Source: Fusobacterium sp. | GTDB lineage: Bacteria; Fusobacteriota; Fusobacteriia; Fusobacteriales; Fusobacteriaceae | Length of the DNA stretch: 64,000 nt | Assembly: GCF_032477075.1 (NCBI RefSeq) | Contig: NZ_JAWDXO010000032.1 | Span: forward strand, 4,365-68,364 | Direction: 5' to 3' | Shown here: one piece after another, positions 34,592-43,092 of the stretch | Position numbering within the stretch: the stretch's first letter is position 1 | How the letters are laid out: each line of letters starts with the position of its first letter | Program-made: the position numbers and the translations under genes | The notes under the pieces: generated by a model | Database searches by the model: none | Told to the model about the DNA's origin: nothing | The model's input: only the letters and a program-made list of their open reading frames with translations

Positions 34592-35620
34592 ATGAAAAGA
34601 GCAAACAGTAATGGAAGTGTAACCAAACTCAGTGGAAATAGGAGAAGACCATATTTAGTTAGAGTTACACTAGGTTGGAATGAAAAAACAGGAAAACAAA
34701 TTAGAAAAGTTATAGGAACCTATATCACCCAAAAAGAAGCCAATAAAGCTCTTGCTGATTATTTAGATACACCATATGATTTAGAATTAGCAAATATTAC
34801 CTTTAAATATGTTTATGATAAATGGAGCCAACCTAAGTATCAAAAAGTCAGTAATTCTGCTATATTAGGTTATAAATCAGCCTATGATAATGTTGAAAAA
34901 CTACATAATATGAAGATAAAAGATATTAAAGCTAGGCATTTACAAGAGGCTATAGATAACTGTCCTAAAGGGCTAGCTACTAAAAAGAAAATAAAATATC
35001 TATTTGGACAAATATTTGCTTATGCTATGCAAAATGATATTATCTCAAAAGATTACAGTAAATATATTGACATTGGTAAAACTCTAACTGAAAATAAAAG
35101 AGAACCATTTAATACTAAAGAAATCGAATTATTATGGAAACATTTAGATGATATAGAGTTTATTGATACTGTGTTGATTATGATTTACAGTGGATTTAGA
35201 ATAGGAGAGTTACTTGAACTTGAAATAATAAATATTAATCTCACTAATAAGACTATGCTAGGAGGATTAAAAACAGAAGCTGGTAAAAATAGATTAGTTC
35301 CTATTCATCCTAAAATTTTTCCTTTAATAAAGAAGAGATATGACTCAAATGAAAAATACCTTATTGTAAACTTTAAGGGGAAAAAAATGAAATATGATAA
35401 TTATTATAGAGAAAAATTTATTCCAATTATGGAACAATTAAATATGAAACATAGACCTCATGATTGTCGTCATACTTTTGCTACATTACTTAGTAATGCA
35501 AATGCCAATTCTACAGCTATCAAGAAAATGATAGGACATGAAAGTTATATCACTACTGAAAAAATCTATACTCATAAAGATATAGAAGAATTAAGAAAAA
35601 ATGTAGAGCTTATAAAATAA
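34592..35620 (+). CDS. int: Tyrosine-recombinase integrase (element 2)
   Basis: A 342-aa protein from ATG 34592 (AAAGGAG, with an upstream ATG lying inside the ribosome site and rejected). Same length as the element 1 integrase and close to it throughout; the greatest differences are in the first 60 residues (arm-binding domain). Catalytic residues R203, H290/R293, H316 and Y326 are all present. It stands 172 bp from the att repeat at rpsI. Confidence 0.92.
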   Translation: MKRANSNGSVTKLSGNRRRPYLVRVTLGWNEKTGKQIRKVIGTYITQKEANKALADYLDTPYDLELANITFKYVYDKWSQPKYQKVSNSAILGYKSAYDNVEKLHNMKIKDIKARHLQEAIDNCPKGLATKKKIKYLFGQIFAYAMQNDIISKDYSKYIDIGKTLTENKREPFNTKEIELLWKHLDDIEFIDTVLIMIYSGFRIGELLELEIININLTNKTMLGGLKTEAGKNRLVPIHPKIFPLIKKRYDSNEKYLIVNFKGKKMKYDNYYREKFIPIMEQLNMKHRPHDCRHTFATLLSNANANSTAIKKMIGHESYITTEKIYTHKDIEELRKNVELIK

Positions 35621-35725
35621 ATTTATACTCTCTTGTTATTGCAAGGGGGTATTTTTTTATAAAATATGATATCCTTAATTTTTTGCTTATAATCCTTAAT
35701 TTTAGGTTTCTTTAACTCCTTCATT

Positions 35726-35758
35726 TTGTTACCTACCTGTTGGCTGCTTGTTACCTAC
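35726..35758. repeat. TTGTTACCTAC direct repeats (candidate integrase arm sites)
   Basis: Two exact 11-bp copies, starts 22 bp apart (two helix turns), 35 bp from the att repeat. Related copies occur inside the left end of element 2 at 10342-10363. Confidence 0.45.
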
Positions 35759-35792
35759 AACAAAAAATTTTCTTAATTTTTTAAACACTTAA

Positions 35793-35865
35793 ACAAATAA
35801 AAAACCCCACAAACATTGTGTTTGTGGAGTCTGTAAAATCCAACCAATTATCTTTTTGAGAATTG
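35793..35865. repeat. att direct repeat at the chromosomal rpsI junction
   Basis: Identical over 73 bp to 10235-10307. Bases 35848-35865 are the last five codons and stop of rpsI, so integration recreates the gene end without changing the protein. Confidence 0.95.
35798..35832 (-). terminator. Intrinsic terminator of the rplM-rpsI operon
   Basis: Arms ccacaaaca / tgtttgtgg, 3-base loop, followed on the minus strand by GGTTTTTT. It starts 20 bp past the rpsI stop and lies wholly inside the att repeat. Confidence 0.85.
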
Positions 35866-36252
35866 AGGACTTCTTCTTGCTTTTTTCTTTCCGTATTTTT
35901 TTCTTTCTACCATTCTTGAGTCTCTAGTTAAGAATCCAGCTTCTCTTAAAGCTGATTTTAAAGCTTCATCAGAAAGTAGTAATGCTCTTGCTACACCATG
36001 TCTGATAGCTCCAGCTTGTCCAGAGTTTCCTCCTCCAACTACATTAACTCTTACTTCAAATTTATCTAAAGTTTCAGTTAATACCAATGGTTGTTCTACT
36101 ATTCTAGAAAGAATTTGTCTTCCTCCAAAATATTCAGCCATTGATTTTCCATTTATTTCAATTCCTTTTCCTCCAGGAATTAGTCTTACTCTTGCTACAG
36201 AAGTTTTTCTTCTACCAGTTCCTCTATATTGAATCATTTCAGCCACTGTCAT
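35848..36252 (-). CDS. rpsI: 30S ribosomal protein S9
   Basis: A 134-aa protein with the S9 hallmarks: RGTGRRKTSVARVRL near the start, GGGNSGQAGAIRHGVARAL in the middle and the basic tail ERKKYGKKKARRSPQFSKR that reaches the ribosomal P site. It is intact; its last codons are part of the att repeat used by the flanking elements. Ten bp downstream of rplM. Confidence 0.97.
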   Translation of the reverse strand: MTVAEMIQYRGTGRRKTSVARVRLIPGGKGIEINGKSMAEYFGGRQILSRIVEQPLVLTETLDKFEVRVNVVGGGNSGQAGAIRHGVARALLLSDEALKSALREAGFLTRDSRMVERKKYGKKKARRSPQFSKR

Positions 36253-36262
36253 TTACCCCCTA

Positions 36263-36697
36263 TTAAAATTCTACCTTTACTGGTTTTTGTGCTGCATGTG
36301 CATGTTCTGCCCCTACAAACACTCTTAATCTTGTTAGTTGTTCTCTTCCTAATTTATTTTTTGGAAGCATTCTTTTAACAGCTAGCATTAATAGTTCTTC
36401 TGGTTTTTTATCTAAGATTTCTCCTAGTTTTCTTTCTCTTAATCCACCTGGAAATCCAGAGTGATTGTAATATGTTTTATCAGTTAATTTCTTTCCAGTA
36501 ACCATTATTTTAGCTACATTAGTAACTACTACAAAATCTCCTCCATCAATATGTGGAGTGAAAGTTAATTTTTCTTTACCCATTAATTTTTTAGCAACTT
36601 CAACTGCTAATCTACCTAATATTTGTCCTTCTGCGTCGTAATGATGCCATTCTCTAACAACATCTTCTTTTCTTTGCATAAAAGTATACTTTTTCAC
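36263..36697 (-). CDS. rplM: 50S ribosomal protein L13
   Basis: A 144-aa protein, start GTG at 36697 with GAGGAGG upstream. L13 signatures are seen: WHHYDAEGQILGRLA, the YNHSGFPGG motif and PEELLMLAVKRMLPKN. Binds 23S rRNA and initiates 50S assembly. First gene of the rplM-rpsI operon. Confidence 0.97.
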   Translation of the reverse strand: MKKYTFMQRKEDVVREWHHYDAEGQILGRLAVEVAKKLMGKEKLTFTPHIDGGDFVVVTNVAKIMVTGKKLTDKTYYNHSGFPGGLRERKLGEILDKKPEELLMLAVKRMLPKNKLGREQLTRLRVFVGAEHAHAAQKPVKVEF

Positions 36698-36779
36698 TTT
36701 AATTTTTCCTCCTCAAATGTTATATCTTCATAATATAACGCAACGGTCCTTTTGTGGGAAAGGTTTAATATACCTAATT

Positions 36780-36808
36780 ATTATATTCATTTTCCTTTAT
36801 TATGTCAA
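36780..36808 (-). promoter_or_regulatory. Consensus promoter of rplM-rpsI
   Basis: On the minus strand TTGACA (36808-36803), a 17-base spacer and TATAAT (36785-36780): both hexamers match the sigma-70 consensus exactly. The ~70-base leader contains a short hairpin-forming CCTTTCCCACAAAAGG segment that might take part in ribosomal-protein autoregulation. Confidence 0.85.
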
Positions 36809-36817
36809 GCTTTTTCT

Positions 36818-37531
36818 TTATTTTTCTTCAGTTTTTTCAACATTTTCTTCTTCTTTTTTTTCTGGCTCAGCTTCAGGTTGTTTAGGAATAGGATTTCCAA
36901 ACATCCATTCAATTTGTCTTCTTATTCCTGTAAGGTCAAATATTCTGTCTCCAACAGTTATTCTATCATTTTCTGGAATAGCAATATGCCCCTCTTCTAA
37001 TGGAATATTTTTATCAAGACTTATTTGAATTTTTACAGGTTCTGTATCCTCAACTGGTTTAAATTCTGTTTTAACAGTTTTTATTACGCCTTCAGTTTCT
37101 AATATATGAGCTATCTCTTCATCAGCAAATCTTCTTTGAGGTGGATAATCAGCGATGAATAAATCTGCTGTTTGAATAAATTTCACTTTATCTTCTGCTA
37201 TTTTTTCAAATATATCTATTGTATATTTTCCTCTTTCAGTTATCAAGAATTTTTCTAAATCAAGTATTTTTTTACCTACCCCAAATGGATCTAAATATAC
37301 TCCAAACTCTCCTTTTGTAATTAATGTATCATCAGGTGCATTTAATCTTACTTCAAACATTGTTGGTCTTTCTAAATCAGAAAAAGTTAAAACTATTGAT
37401 AAATTTGCCATTGGAAATGGGAACATTGGTTGAATTAAGTTATCAAAAGCTCCAAATATATCAACCATTCCTGATACTTGTGGATTTACCTGTGCTTTGT
37501 ATGCTGTTACAATACTTTTTAATTTTGCCAT
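36818..37531 (-). CDS. Hypothetical cytoplasmic protein (DUF6941-like)
   Basis: A 237-aa protein. Residues 1-120 form a predicted beta-rich domain (LSIVLTFSDLERP, FEVRLNAPDD), which recalls the DUF6941 type. The C-terminus is a low-complexity Glu/Lys tail (EPEKKEEENVEKTEEK). No signal peptide. It is transcribed just ahead of the rplM promoter. Function unknown. Confidence 0.55.
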   Translation of the reverse strand: MAKLKSIVTAYKAQVNPQVSGMVDIFGAFDNLIQPMFPFPMANLSIVLTFSDLERPTMFEVRLNAPDDTLITKGEFGVYLDPFGVGKKILDLEKFLITERGKYTIDIFEKIAEDKVKFIQTADLFIADYPPQRRFADEEIAHILETEGVIKTVKTEFKPVEDTEPVKIQISLDKNIPLEEGHIAIPENDRITVGDRIFDLTGIRRQIEWMFGNPIPKQPEAEPEKKEEENVEKTEEK

Positions 37532-37641
37532 TACTCTTACCCCTTTTTTTGTTTTTTATTTTACACTTAGCTTTAATATACCATATTTTTATTTATTTTG
37601 TAAATAGTTACAACTATATTTTAAAATATTACTGAAATAAA

Positions 37642-37703
37642 AAAATGAGAGTATCCCTCAAGAAAGATTATATTTAATCCTACTTTTTGAACACTCTCAT
37701 TCA
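37642..37703 (-). terminator. Intrinsic terminator after the flavin reductase gene
   Basis: Outer arms aatgagagt / actctcatt enclose an inner pairing (tcaagaaag / ctttttga); minus-strand T-run follows. Lies 11 bp past the stop of the 580-aa gene. Confidence 0.65.
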
Positions 37704-37713
37704 ATTTTATTTT

Positions 37714-39456
37714 TTATTTTTCTTTAGCTGCATTTTCTCCAGCTATTCTACCAAATACAGTTATATCTGTTAAAGCATTTCCTCCAAGTCTATTAGTTCC
37801 GTGGATTCCTCCAGTAACTTCCCCAGCTGCATACAATCCAGGAATTGGATTTCCTTTAGTATTTATTACCTGAGCTTTTTCATTTATTTCTACTCCACCC
37901 ATAGTATGATGTACAGTAGGAATACGTGGTCCAGCATAATAAGGCGCTTTATCAAATTTTATTCCAAAAAGTTTTCTTCCAAATGGATCCTTTTTAGCAT
38001 CTACACTTTTATTGTAATCTGCAATAGTCTTTTTGAGAGTATCAGCAGGAACTTCTATTTTTTCAGCAAGTTCATCTAATGTATCTGCTTTTACAGCTCT
38101 ACCAGCTTTTATTAAATCACCAATAGGTTCATTAAAATTATTTTTAGTTTCCAAAGTAGGATAAACTTTTGAATCTACTATTACCCACATATAGGCATCT
38201 TTTTGTTTAAAAAGAGCATTTGTCATAACATCTCTTCTTTCATCTTCAGCCACAAAACGTTTTCCTTCTTTATTCACAAATATTCTATCTTCAACAGTTG
38301 TTTCTATATTTCCACTTAAACTTCCTGTTGCAGGGTCTCCCATAGGAAGAAGCTGTATATCTTCCATTCCTATTAATTTAGCTCCTATTTTTTCAGCCAT
38401 TTTTATCCCTGCTCCATCTCCACCAGGATGATTAGTTGTAAGTATGTTTTCTGTCAGATTAGAGTTGAATTTTTGCCTATATTCAACATCTCCTGCAAAT
38501 CCACCAGTTGTAAGAATTACAGCTTTTTTAGCATTAAATACAATTTTATTTTTTGCATCTTCAGCTTCCACTCCAGTTACTTTTCCATTTTTTACAATAA
38601 AATCTTTTGCTTCTGTTTCATAAAAAATCATTATTCCATTTTTTTCAGCAAAGTCTTTATGCGCAAGAATCATACCAGTTCCTACTGGTGTAGTTGGCTT
38701 ATGGCTTCTTGGGTAAAGAGCTCCTAATACTGTAAATACTTCATCTTTGAAAGTCATCCCTAAACTTTCTAACCATTCTAATGCTGGATAAGCATTTTCA
38801 ACAAGTATTCTTACAAGTTTTGGATTTCCTTTCTTATCTCCACCTTCATATGTGTGTTGATAATGAAGCTCTACAGAATCTTCTATTCCTTGTGGTACTT
38901 GTCTTTTAGGATCAACAGCATTGTATGCTCCCCCTGCTAATACAGTATTACCTCCTAATCTAGGCATTTTTTCTATAAGAATAACACTTGCACCATTTTC
39001 CTTAGCTGAAGTAGCAGCTGCAAGACCTGCTCCTCCTCCACCAATAACTACAACATCTGCAATATATTCTTTATTTCCTTTTTTAATTTCTGGAGCAGGA
39101 ACTCTTTTTCTAAGTTCTCTTGTGTCTCCACCTGCTTCCTTAACTGCATTAGTTATTGCAGTAAGAACTCCTCTGCTGCTCACTGTTGCTCCTGCTACAG
39201 TGTCTATACCAAGACTTTGCTTTTCTAATACCATTGCTGGTATTCTTTCAATTGCTAATCCTGATATAAATGGTGTTTCTTTATTAGGAAGAACTTTTAT
39301 ATCCTCTATCCTATCTTTTGAAACAGTTACTTCTACCTCTATTTTTCCTCCATAACCAGTAGCCTCACCTTTATAGTTTCCTGGTTCATAAGAAAATGAA
39401 AAGGCAGAAAGAAACATCACAAATATAACTAATAAAATACTTCTTATCTTTCCCAT
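37714..39456 (-). CDS. Secreted FMN/FAD reductase (fumarate/urocanate reductase-like)
   Basis: A 580-aa protein from ATG 39456 (AGGAGG; a longer reading adds 21 residues without a ribosome site). It has an N-terminal signal peptide (LLVIFVMFLSAFSFS), an FMN-binding domain with the flavinylation motif GATVSS (~89-94), then an FAD domain opening with VVIGGGGAGLAAATSA. The C-terminal HTMGGVEIN and GLYAAGEVTGGIHG segments are those of flavocytochrome-c type fumarate reductases. Such enzymes take electrons outside the membrane to reduce fumarate or related acids and need ApbE to attach FMN. Substrate not determinable here. Confidence 0.85.
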   Translation of the reverse strand: MGKIRSILLVIFVMFLSAFSFSYEPGNYKGEATGYGGKIEVEVTVSKDRIEDIKVLPNKETPFISGLAIERIPAMVLEKQSLGIDTVAGATVSSRGVLTAITNAVKEAGGDTRELRKRVPAPEIKKGNKEYIADVVVIGGGGAGLAAATSAKENGASVILIEKMPRLGGNTVLAGGAYNAVDPKRQVPQGIEDSVELHYQHTYEGGDKKGNPKLVRILVENAYPALEWLESLGMTFKDEVFTVLGALYPRSHKPTTPVGTGMILAHKDFAEKNGIMIFYETEAKDFIVKNGKVTGVEAEDAKNKIVFNAKKAVILTTGGFAGDVEYRQKFNSNLTENILTTNHPGGDGAGIKMAEKIGAKLIGMEDIQLLPMGDPATGSLSGNIETTVEDRIFVNKEGKRFVAEDERRDVMTNALFKQKDAYMWVIVDSKVYPTLETKNNFNEPIGDLIKAGRAVKADTLDELAEKIEVPADTLKKTIADYNKSVDAKKDPFGRKLFGIKFDKAPYYAGPRIPTVHHTMGGVEINEKAQVINTKGNPIPGLYAAGEVTGGIHGTNRLGGNALTDITVFGRIAGENAAKEK

Positions 39457-39543
39457 ATTCCCTCCTGATACTTTAATATACTCTTCTAATATTATATTAG
39501 GTTTAAAATATTTGGTCAAGTATTATTATCATTTACATTTTAA

Positions 39544-41205
39544 TCATTTAGAAATATAGAATTCAAATGTTGTTCCTTTTCCCTCTTCAGAAATAACTGA
39601 TATTTTTCCTCCATATTTTTCTATAAGGCTTTTTACAATTGCAAGACCTAATCCAGTTCCACCAAGATTACTTGTCCTTGCTCTATCTACTCTATAAAAT
39701 CTTTCAAAAACCTTATATTGCTCATCTACAGGTATTCCTATCCCATTATCTGAAACTGAAAATTTATATCTATCTTGCCCTTCTGCTATTTTTACTTTTA
39801 TTTTAGGATTTTCAGATTTATTATATATAATTCCATTTTCAATAAGATTTTTTAATATCATTGTTATCTTATCAAAATCTGCTCTAATATAATTATTTTC
39901 ATCAGTTACATCTATTTGATATTCAATAGAAGCATTTTTCTTTTTAAGAAGTATTTCCATAGTTGCTTGAATATTATTTTTTATTTTTTCAATACTTACC
40001 TGTGTTATATTCAATATATTTGAATTTTCTATTTTTGATATATTCAAAAAATCTAAAACTATATTTTCTAATTTCTCTACATTCCCTTTAATTACATTTA
40101 AAAATTTTTCTCTCATTGGATCTGGAGCATCTTCAAGAGCGATAAGATATCCCTTTATATTTGTAAGCGGTGTTTTTAGCTCATGACTCACATTACTAAT
40201 AAAGTTTTTCTGTACTTCTACTGCTTTTCTTGTACTTGTGATATCTTTTATGGTAATGAGAACCTGATTACTGAATTCTAATTGTTTCAATGTCACAATA
40301 AAATATCTTTTCAATCCCTGAATATATACTTCTTCTTTTATACTTGTTTTTTCGTTGACACCTTTTTTTATTATATCTATTATCTCTATGTATTTGATGC
40401 ACTCTAAATACTTTTCTCTAGTGAAGTCTATGAGATAACTTAATACATTATTTTTTACAACAAATTTTCCTTCTTTATTTAACAAGCCTATAAAAATATC
40501 AACAGAAGATATTACTAAAGAAAGTGTTTTCCTCTCCCTTTCTAATCGTTCAATATTTCTTAGATTTCTTCCCTGCCATTCTTTTAAAATATCCCAAAAT
40601 TCAAAAAACCATTTTTCTTCTTTGAGATAAGTTATTTTCTCTTTTTCTCCAATTTCAAGAAATCTTTTCATCTTTTTAATTTTATTATAGAAATCTCTTT
40701 TAATATAATTCTTATAGAAAAAATGAATTGCAAAGTTTAATGCAAGAAAAAACATTATCTGAACAAGTAAAAATTCTCTTATCTGTCTGATTTCTTTTGA
40801 ATAATCACTAGAAGTTCTTATTATATATTTTTCACCAAAATCATTTGTAAAACCTGTTGTATAATAAGCAAACATATAACCTATCGTTTTACTTTCTCTT
40901 ATGGCAAATCCTTCTTCTCCATTGATAGCTTCCTGTACTTCTTCTCTTTCTAAATGATTATCCATATATTCTTCTCTGTCTACATTTTTAGAATCAAATA
41001 CAACATTTCCATCATAATCTATTAATGTAAATCTAAGGTCACTTTCTGAAAATACATCTTTATATCTATCATGTTTATAATCTTCTGCCAATCTTTTGAT
41101 TAAAATATTATCCTGTTTTAAATTTTGTTTTACTCTCTGTTGATAAAGATTTGAAAGAATAGTTGAATTAAGGCTGATAAATATCCCTTCTATAATCAAT
41201 ATCAT
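39544..41205 (-). CDS. phoR: PhoR-type membrane histidine kinase
   Basis: A 553-aa protein: an N-terminal membrane helix, an extracytoplasmic sensor (~25-140), a second helix (~145-165), a PAS-like linker, an H-box NFISNVSHELKTPLTN and an ATPase domain with FSVSDNGIGIP and GTGLGLAIVKSLIEKYGG. It follows a PhoB-type regulator by 11 bp and lies next to pst genes, so phosphate sensing is likely. The hydrophobic stretch continues upstream in frame of the given ATG (IITLIMILII), so the true start may lie slightly earlier, inside the regulator gene. Confidence 0.85.
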   Translation of the reverse strand: MILIIEGIFISLNSTILSNLYQQRVKQNLKQDNILIKRLAEDYKHDRYKDVFSESDLRFTLIDYDGNVVFDSKNVDREEYMDNHLEREEVQEAINGEEGFAIRESKTIGYMFAYYTTGFTNDFGEKYIIRTSSDYSKEIRQIREFLLVQIMFFLALNFAIHFFYKNYIKRDFYNKIKKMKRFLEIGEKEKITYLKEEKWFFEFWDILKEWQGRNLRNIERLERERKTLSLVISSVDIFIGLLNKEGKFVVKNNVLSYLIDFTREKYLECIKYIEIIDIIKKGVNEKTSIKEEVYIQGLKRYFIVTLKQLEFSNQVLITIKDITSTRKAVEVQKNFISNVSHELKTPLTNIKGYLIALEDAPDPMREKFLNVIKGNVEKLENIVLDFLNISKIENSNILNITQVSIEKIKNNIQATMEILLKKKNASIEYQIDVTDENNYIRADFDKITMILKNLIENGIIYNKSENPKIKVKIAEGQDRYKFSVSDNGIGIPVDEQYKVFERFYRVDRARTSNLGGTGLGLAIVKSLIEKYGGKISVISEEGKGTTFEFYISK

Positions 41206-41216
41206 TATTAAGGTAA

Positions 41217-41897
41217 TTATTTCTTTTCTTCTAATTTGTATCCCACTCCTTTCACAGTTTTTATGCAGTCAGATAGTTCAGGTATTTTATCTCTTAATTT
41301 TGATATATAAACATCTACAGTCCTATCTCCAGTATAATAGTTGCTGTTCCAGACTTTATCCAGTATTCTTTCTCTTGTAATAACCAAATCCTTATTTTTA
41401 ATAAGAAGAAGCAAAAGATCATATTCTTTTTTAGATAGTTCTACCTCTTCTCCATTAGCTGTTACTACATGCCTGCTTTCATCAATTTCTATATCTTTGA
41501 ATCTATATTTTTCATTTTTAATTTCTCTATCTGTTGTTTTAAGAAATTTTTTTATTCTTAAAACAAGCTCTCTAGGGTCAAAAGGCTTTTTCATATAGTC
41601 ATCTGCACCTATTTCAAGGCCATCTAATACATCTTCTATTTCAGTTTTAGCAGTAAGCATTATTATCACTGGTTCTCCATATTCAGAAGATATGTCTCTC
41701 ACAATCTTTGTAAAATTCTTCCCATCTAAATTAGGTAGCATCAAATCCAGTACAACCAATTCATTTTTGTTTTCTTTAAGAAGTTTCAATCCCTCTAATC
41801 CATCAGAGGCTCTATCTACTTCATACCCTTCTTTTGTCAGAAAATATGTTATTAATTCCTGTATCTCTTTATCATCTTCTACAACCAGAATTCTCAT
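41217..41897 (-). CDS. phoB: PhoB-type response regulator
   Basis: A 226-aa OmpR/PhoB-family regulator. The receiver has acidic pocket VEDD (~6-9), phospho-acceptor D in VLDLMLPNLDG (~51), T in MLTAKT and K in DDYMKKPF. The C-terminal winged helix ends with TGDRTVDVYISKLRDKI and VKGVGYKLEEKK. Probably activates pstS and pstCAB through the repeats at 42951-43013. Confidence 0.88.
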   Translation of the reverse strand: MRILVVEDDKEIQELITYFLTKEGYEVDRASDGLEGLKLLKENKNELVVLDLMLPNLDGKNFTKIVRDISSEYGEPVIIMLTAKTEIEDVLDGLEIGADDYMKKPFDPRELVLRIKKFLKTTDREIKNEKYRFKDIEIDESRHVVTANGEEVELSKKEYDLLLLLIKNKDLVITRERILDKVWNSNYYTGDRTVDVYISKLRDKIPELSDCIKTVKGVGYKLEEKK

Positions 41898-41946
41898 CTG
41901 AATCCCCCTGTTTTATTTTTTATTTCTCTATATTAATTATATCATA

Positions 41947-41985
41947 AAAAAGCCCACTTAAAAATCTCCTTTAAGTGAGCTTTGA
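41947..41985 (-). terminator. Intrinsic terminator after pstS
   Basis: Arms agcccacttaaa / tttaagtgagct with a G-U type mismatch, followed by TTTTTT on the minus strand, 26 bp past the pstS stop. Confidence 0.75.
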
Positions 41986-42010
41986 TAATAATCTCATTTT
42001 TCAGTCAATG

Positions 42011-42862
42011 CTATTTTACAGGTACAAATCCTTCATTTTTGATTATTTCTTGTCCTTTTGGAGATACTGCATAATCAACTAAATCTTTAACAACACCTTC
42101 TCTGGCATTATCAGCATACCAGAAAACTTCTCTTGCTATTGGATATGATTTATTTAATACATTTTCAGGAGTAGCTGCTATACCATCTACTGTTACAGCT
42201 TCTACTGATGAATCCATATATCCCATACCAATATATCCAACAGCATATTTATTTGCCTTTACCTCTTGTTTTATAGCCTCATTAGATGGCATATATAGAG
42301 TTTTAGCACCATATTCTTGAGTTCCTTTAGAATCTCCCTCTCTAATTATATGTTCTTTAAAGAATTCATGTGTTCCTGATGAAGAGTCTCTTGATAAAAC
42401 AACTATTTCTGCGTCATCTCCACCTAATTCTTTCCAATTAGTAATTTCTCCTCTAAATACTTTTCCTAGAGTTTTATCATCAATATCTTTTATTGGATTA
42501 GATTGATTAGCTATTATTGTGATTCCATCAAATCCAACTACAATTTCATCTACATTTATTCCTTTAGCTTTGGCCTGCTCAATTTCTTTAGCTTTAATAT
42601 TTCTTGATGCCATTGCTATATCAGTAGTTTTGTTTATTAATGCTGATATTCCTACTCCTGATCCTCCACCAGTTACTGCTATTCTTGCTCCTTTGTTTTC
42701 ACTCATAAATTTTTCTGCTATAGCCTGAGACGCATTTAATATAGTATCAGAACCTTTTACTTGTACAACACTCGATCTTGCTTCAGCTTTTTGTCCTAAT
42801 CCCATACCTCCCATAACTATCAAAGCTGCTATCAATCCTTTTTTTAAAAAATTTTTTTTCAT
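42011..42862 (-). CDS. pstS: Phosphate ABC transporter substrate-binding protein
   Basis: A 283-aa protein with signal peptide (MKKNFLKKG, hydrophobic core, AEA cleavage site). PstS signatures: VKGSDTILNASQAIAEKF, TGGGSGVGISAL and LSRDSSSGTHEFFKEHI, which form the phosphate pocket. No lipobox is visible. It is divergent from pstCAB-phoU across Pho-box-like repeats, an arrangement less usual than the co-linear pstSCAB. Confidence 0.93.
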   Translation of the reverse strand: MKKNFLKKGLIAALIVMGGMGLGQKAEARSSVVQVKGSDTILNASQAIAEKFMSENKGARIAVTGGGSGVGISALINKTTDIAMASRNIKAKEIEQAKAKGINVDEIVVGFDGITIIANQSNPIKDIDDKTLGKVFRGEITNWKELGGDDAEIVVLSRDSSSGTHEFFKEHIIREGDSKGTQEYGAKTLYMPSNEAIKQEVKANKYAVGYIGMGYMDSSVEAVTVDGIAATPENVLNKSYPIAREVFWYADNAREGVVKDLVDYAVSPKGQEIIKNEGFVPVK

Positions 42863-42950
42863 AATTTTTACCTCCTTAATTTATCTTAAATTAAATTTTT
42901 TCTTTACAACATCACTATATATCTCCTTTGTTAATCAATTATTAAATTAC

Positions 42951-43013
42951 TGTAAAATTAGTGTAAAATTTTTTTTACATTATTTTTACATTGGATTAAT
43001 ATCCATTTTACAC
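42951..43013. promoter_or_regulatory. Pho-box-like repeats between pstS and pstC
   Basis: TGTAAAA occurs at 42951 and 42962 (11-bp period); its complement TTTTACA at 42973, 42984 and 43006. The TTTACA hexamer with one-turn spacing in both orientations fits PhoB/PhoP binding that serves both divergent promoters. Confidence 0.65.
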
Positions 43014-43092
43014 AGTAGCTTTAAGATTATCTTAAATAAACAATATTAAATACATAAATGTGTGTAAATTTTTTATTTATATAGGAGGTATT

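Larger units (their letters stand above)
10308..35865. mobile_element. Integrative element 2 (complete, 25.6 kb)
   Basis: Bounded by two identical 73-bp att repeats and inserted at the 3' end of rpsI, in tandem with element 1. The integrase lies next to the rpsI-proximal att. The element holds a recombination block and an integrase block closely matching those of element 1, a rolling-circle-like Rep, restriction and other defence-type genes, and a dynamin-like operon. I found no relaxase, type IV coupling protein, capsid, terminase or tail gene in it. Confidence 0.85.

Noticed and set aside
38921..39355. 144-aa plus-strand ORF, low-complexity Ala/Pro/Ile
   Set aside because: Antisense of the FAD/FMN-binding region of the reductase gene, a common artefact.
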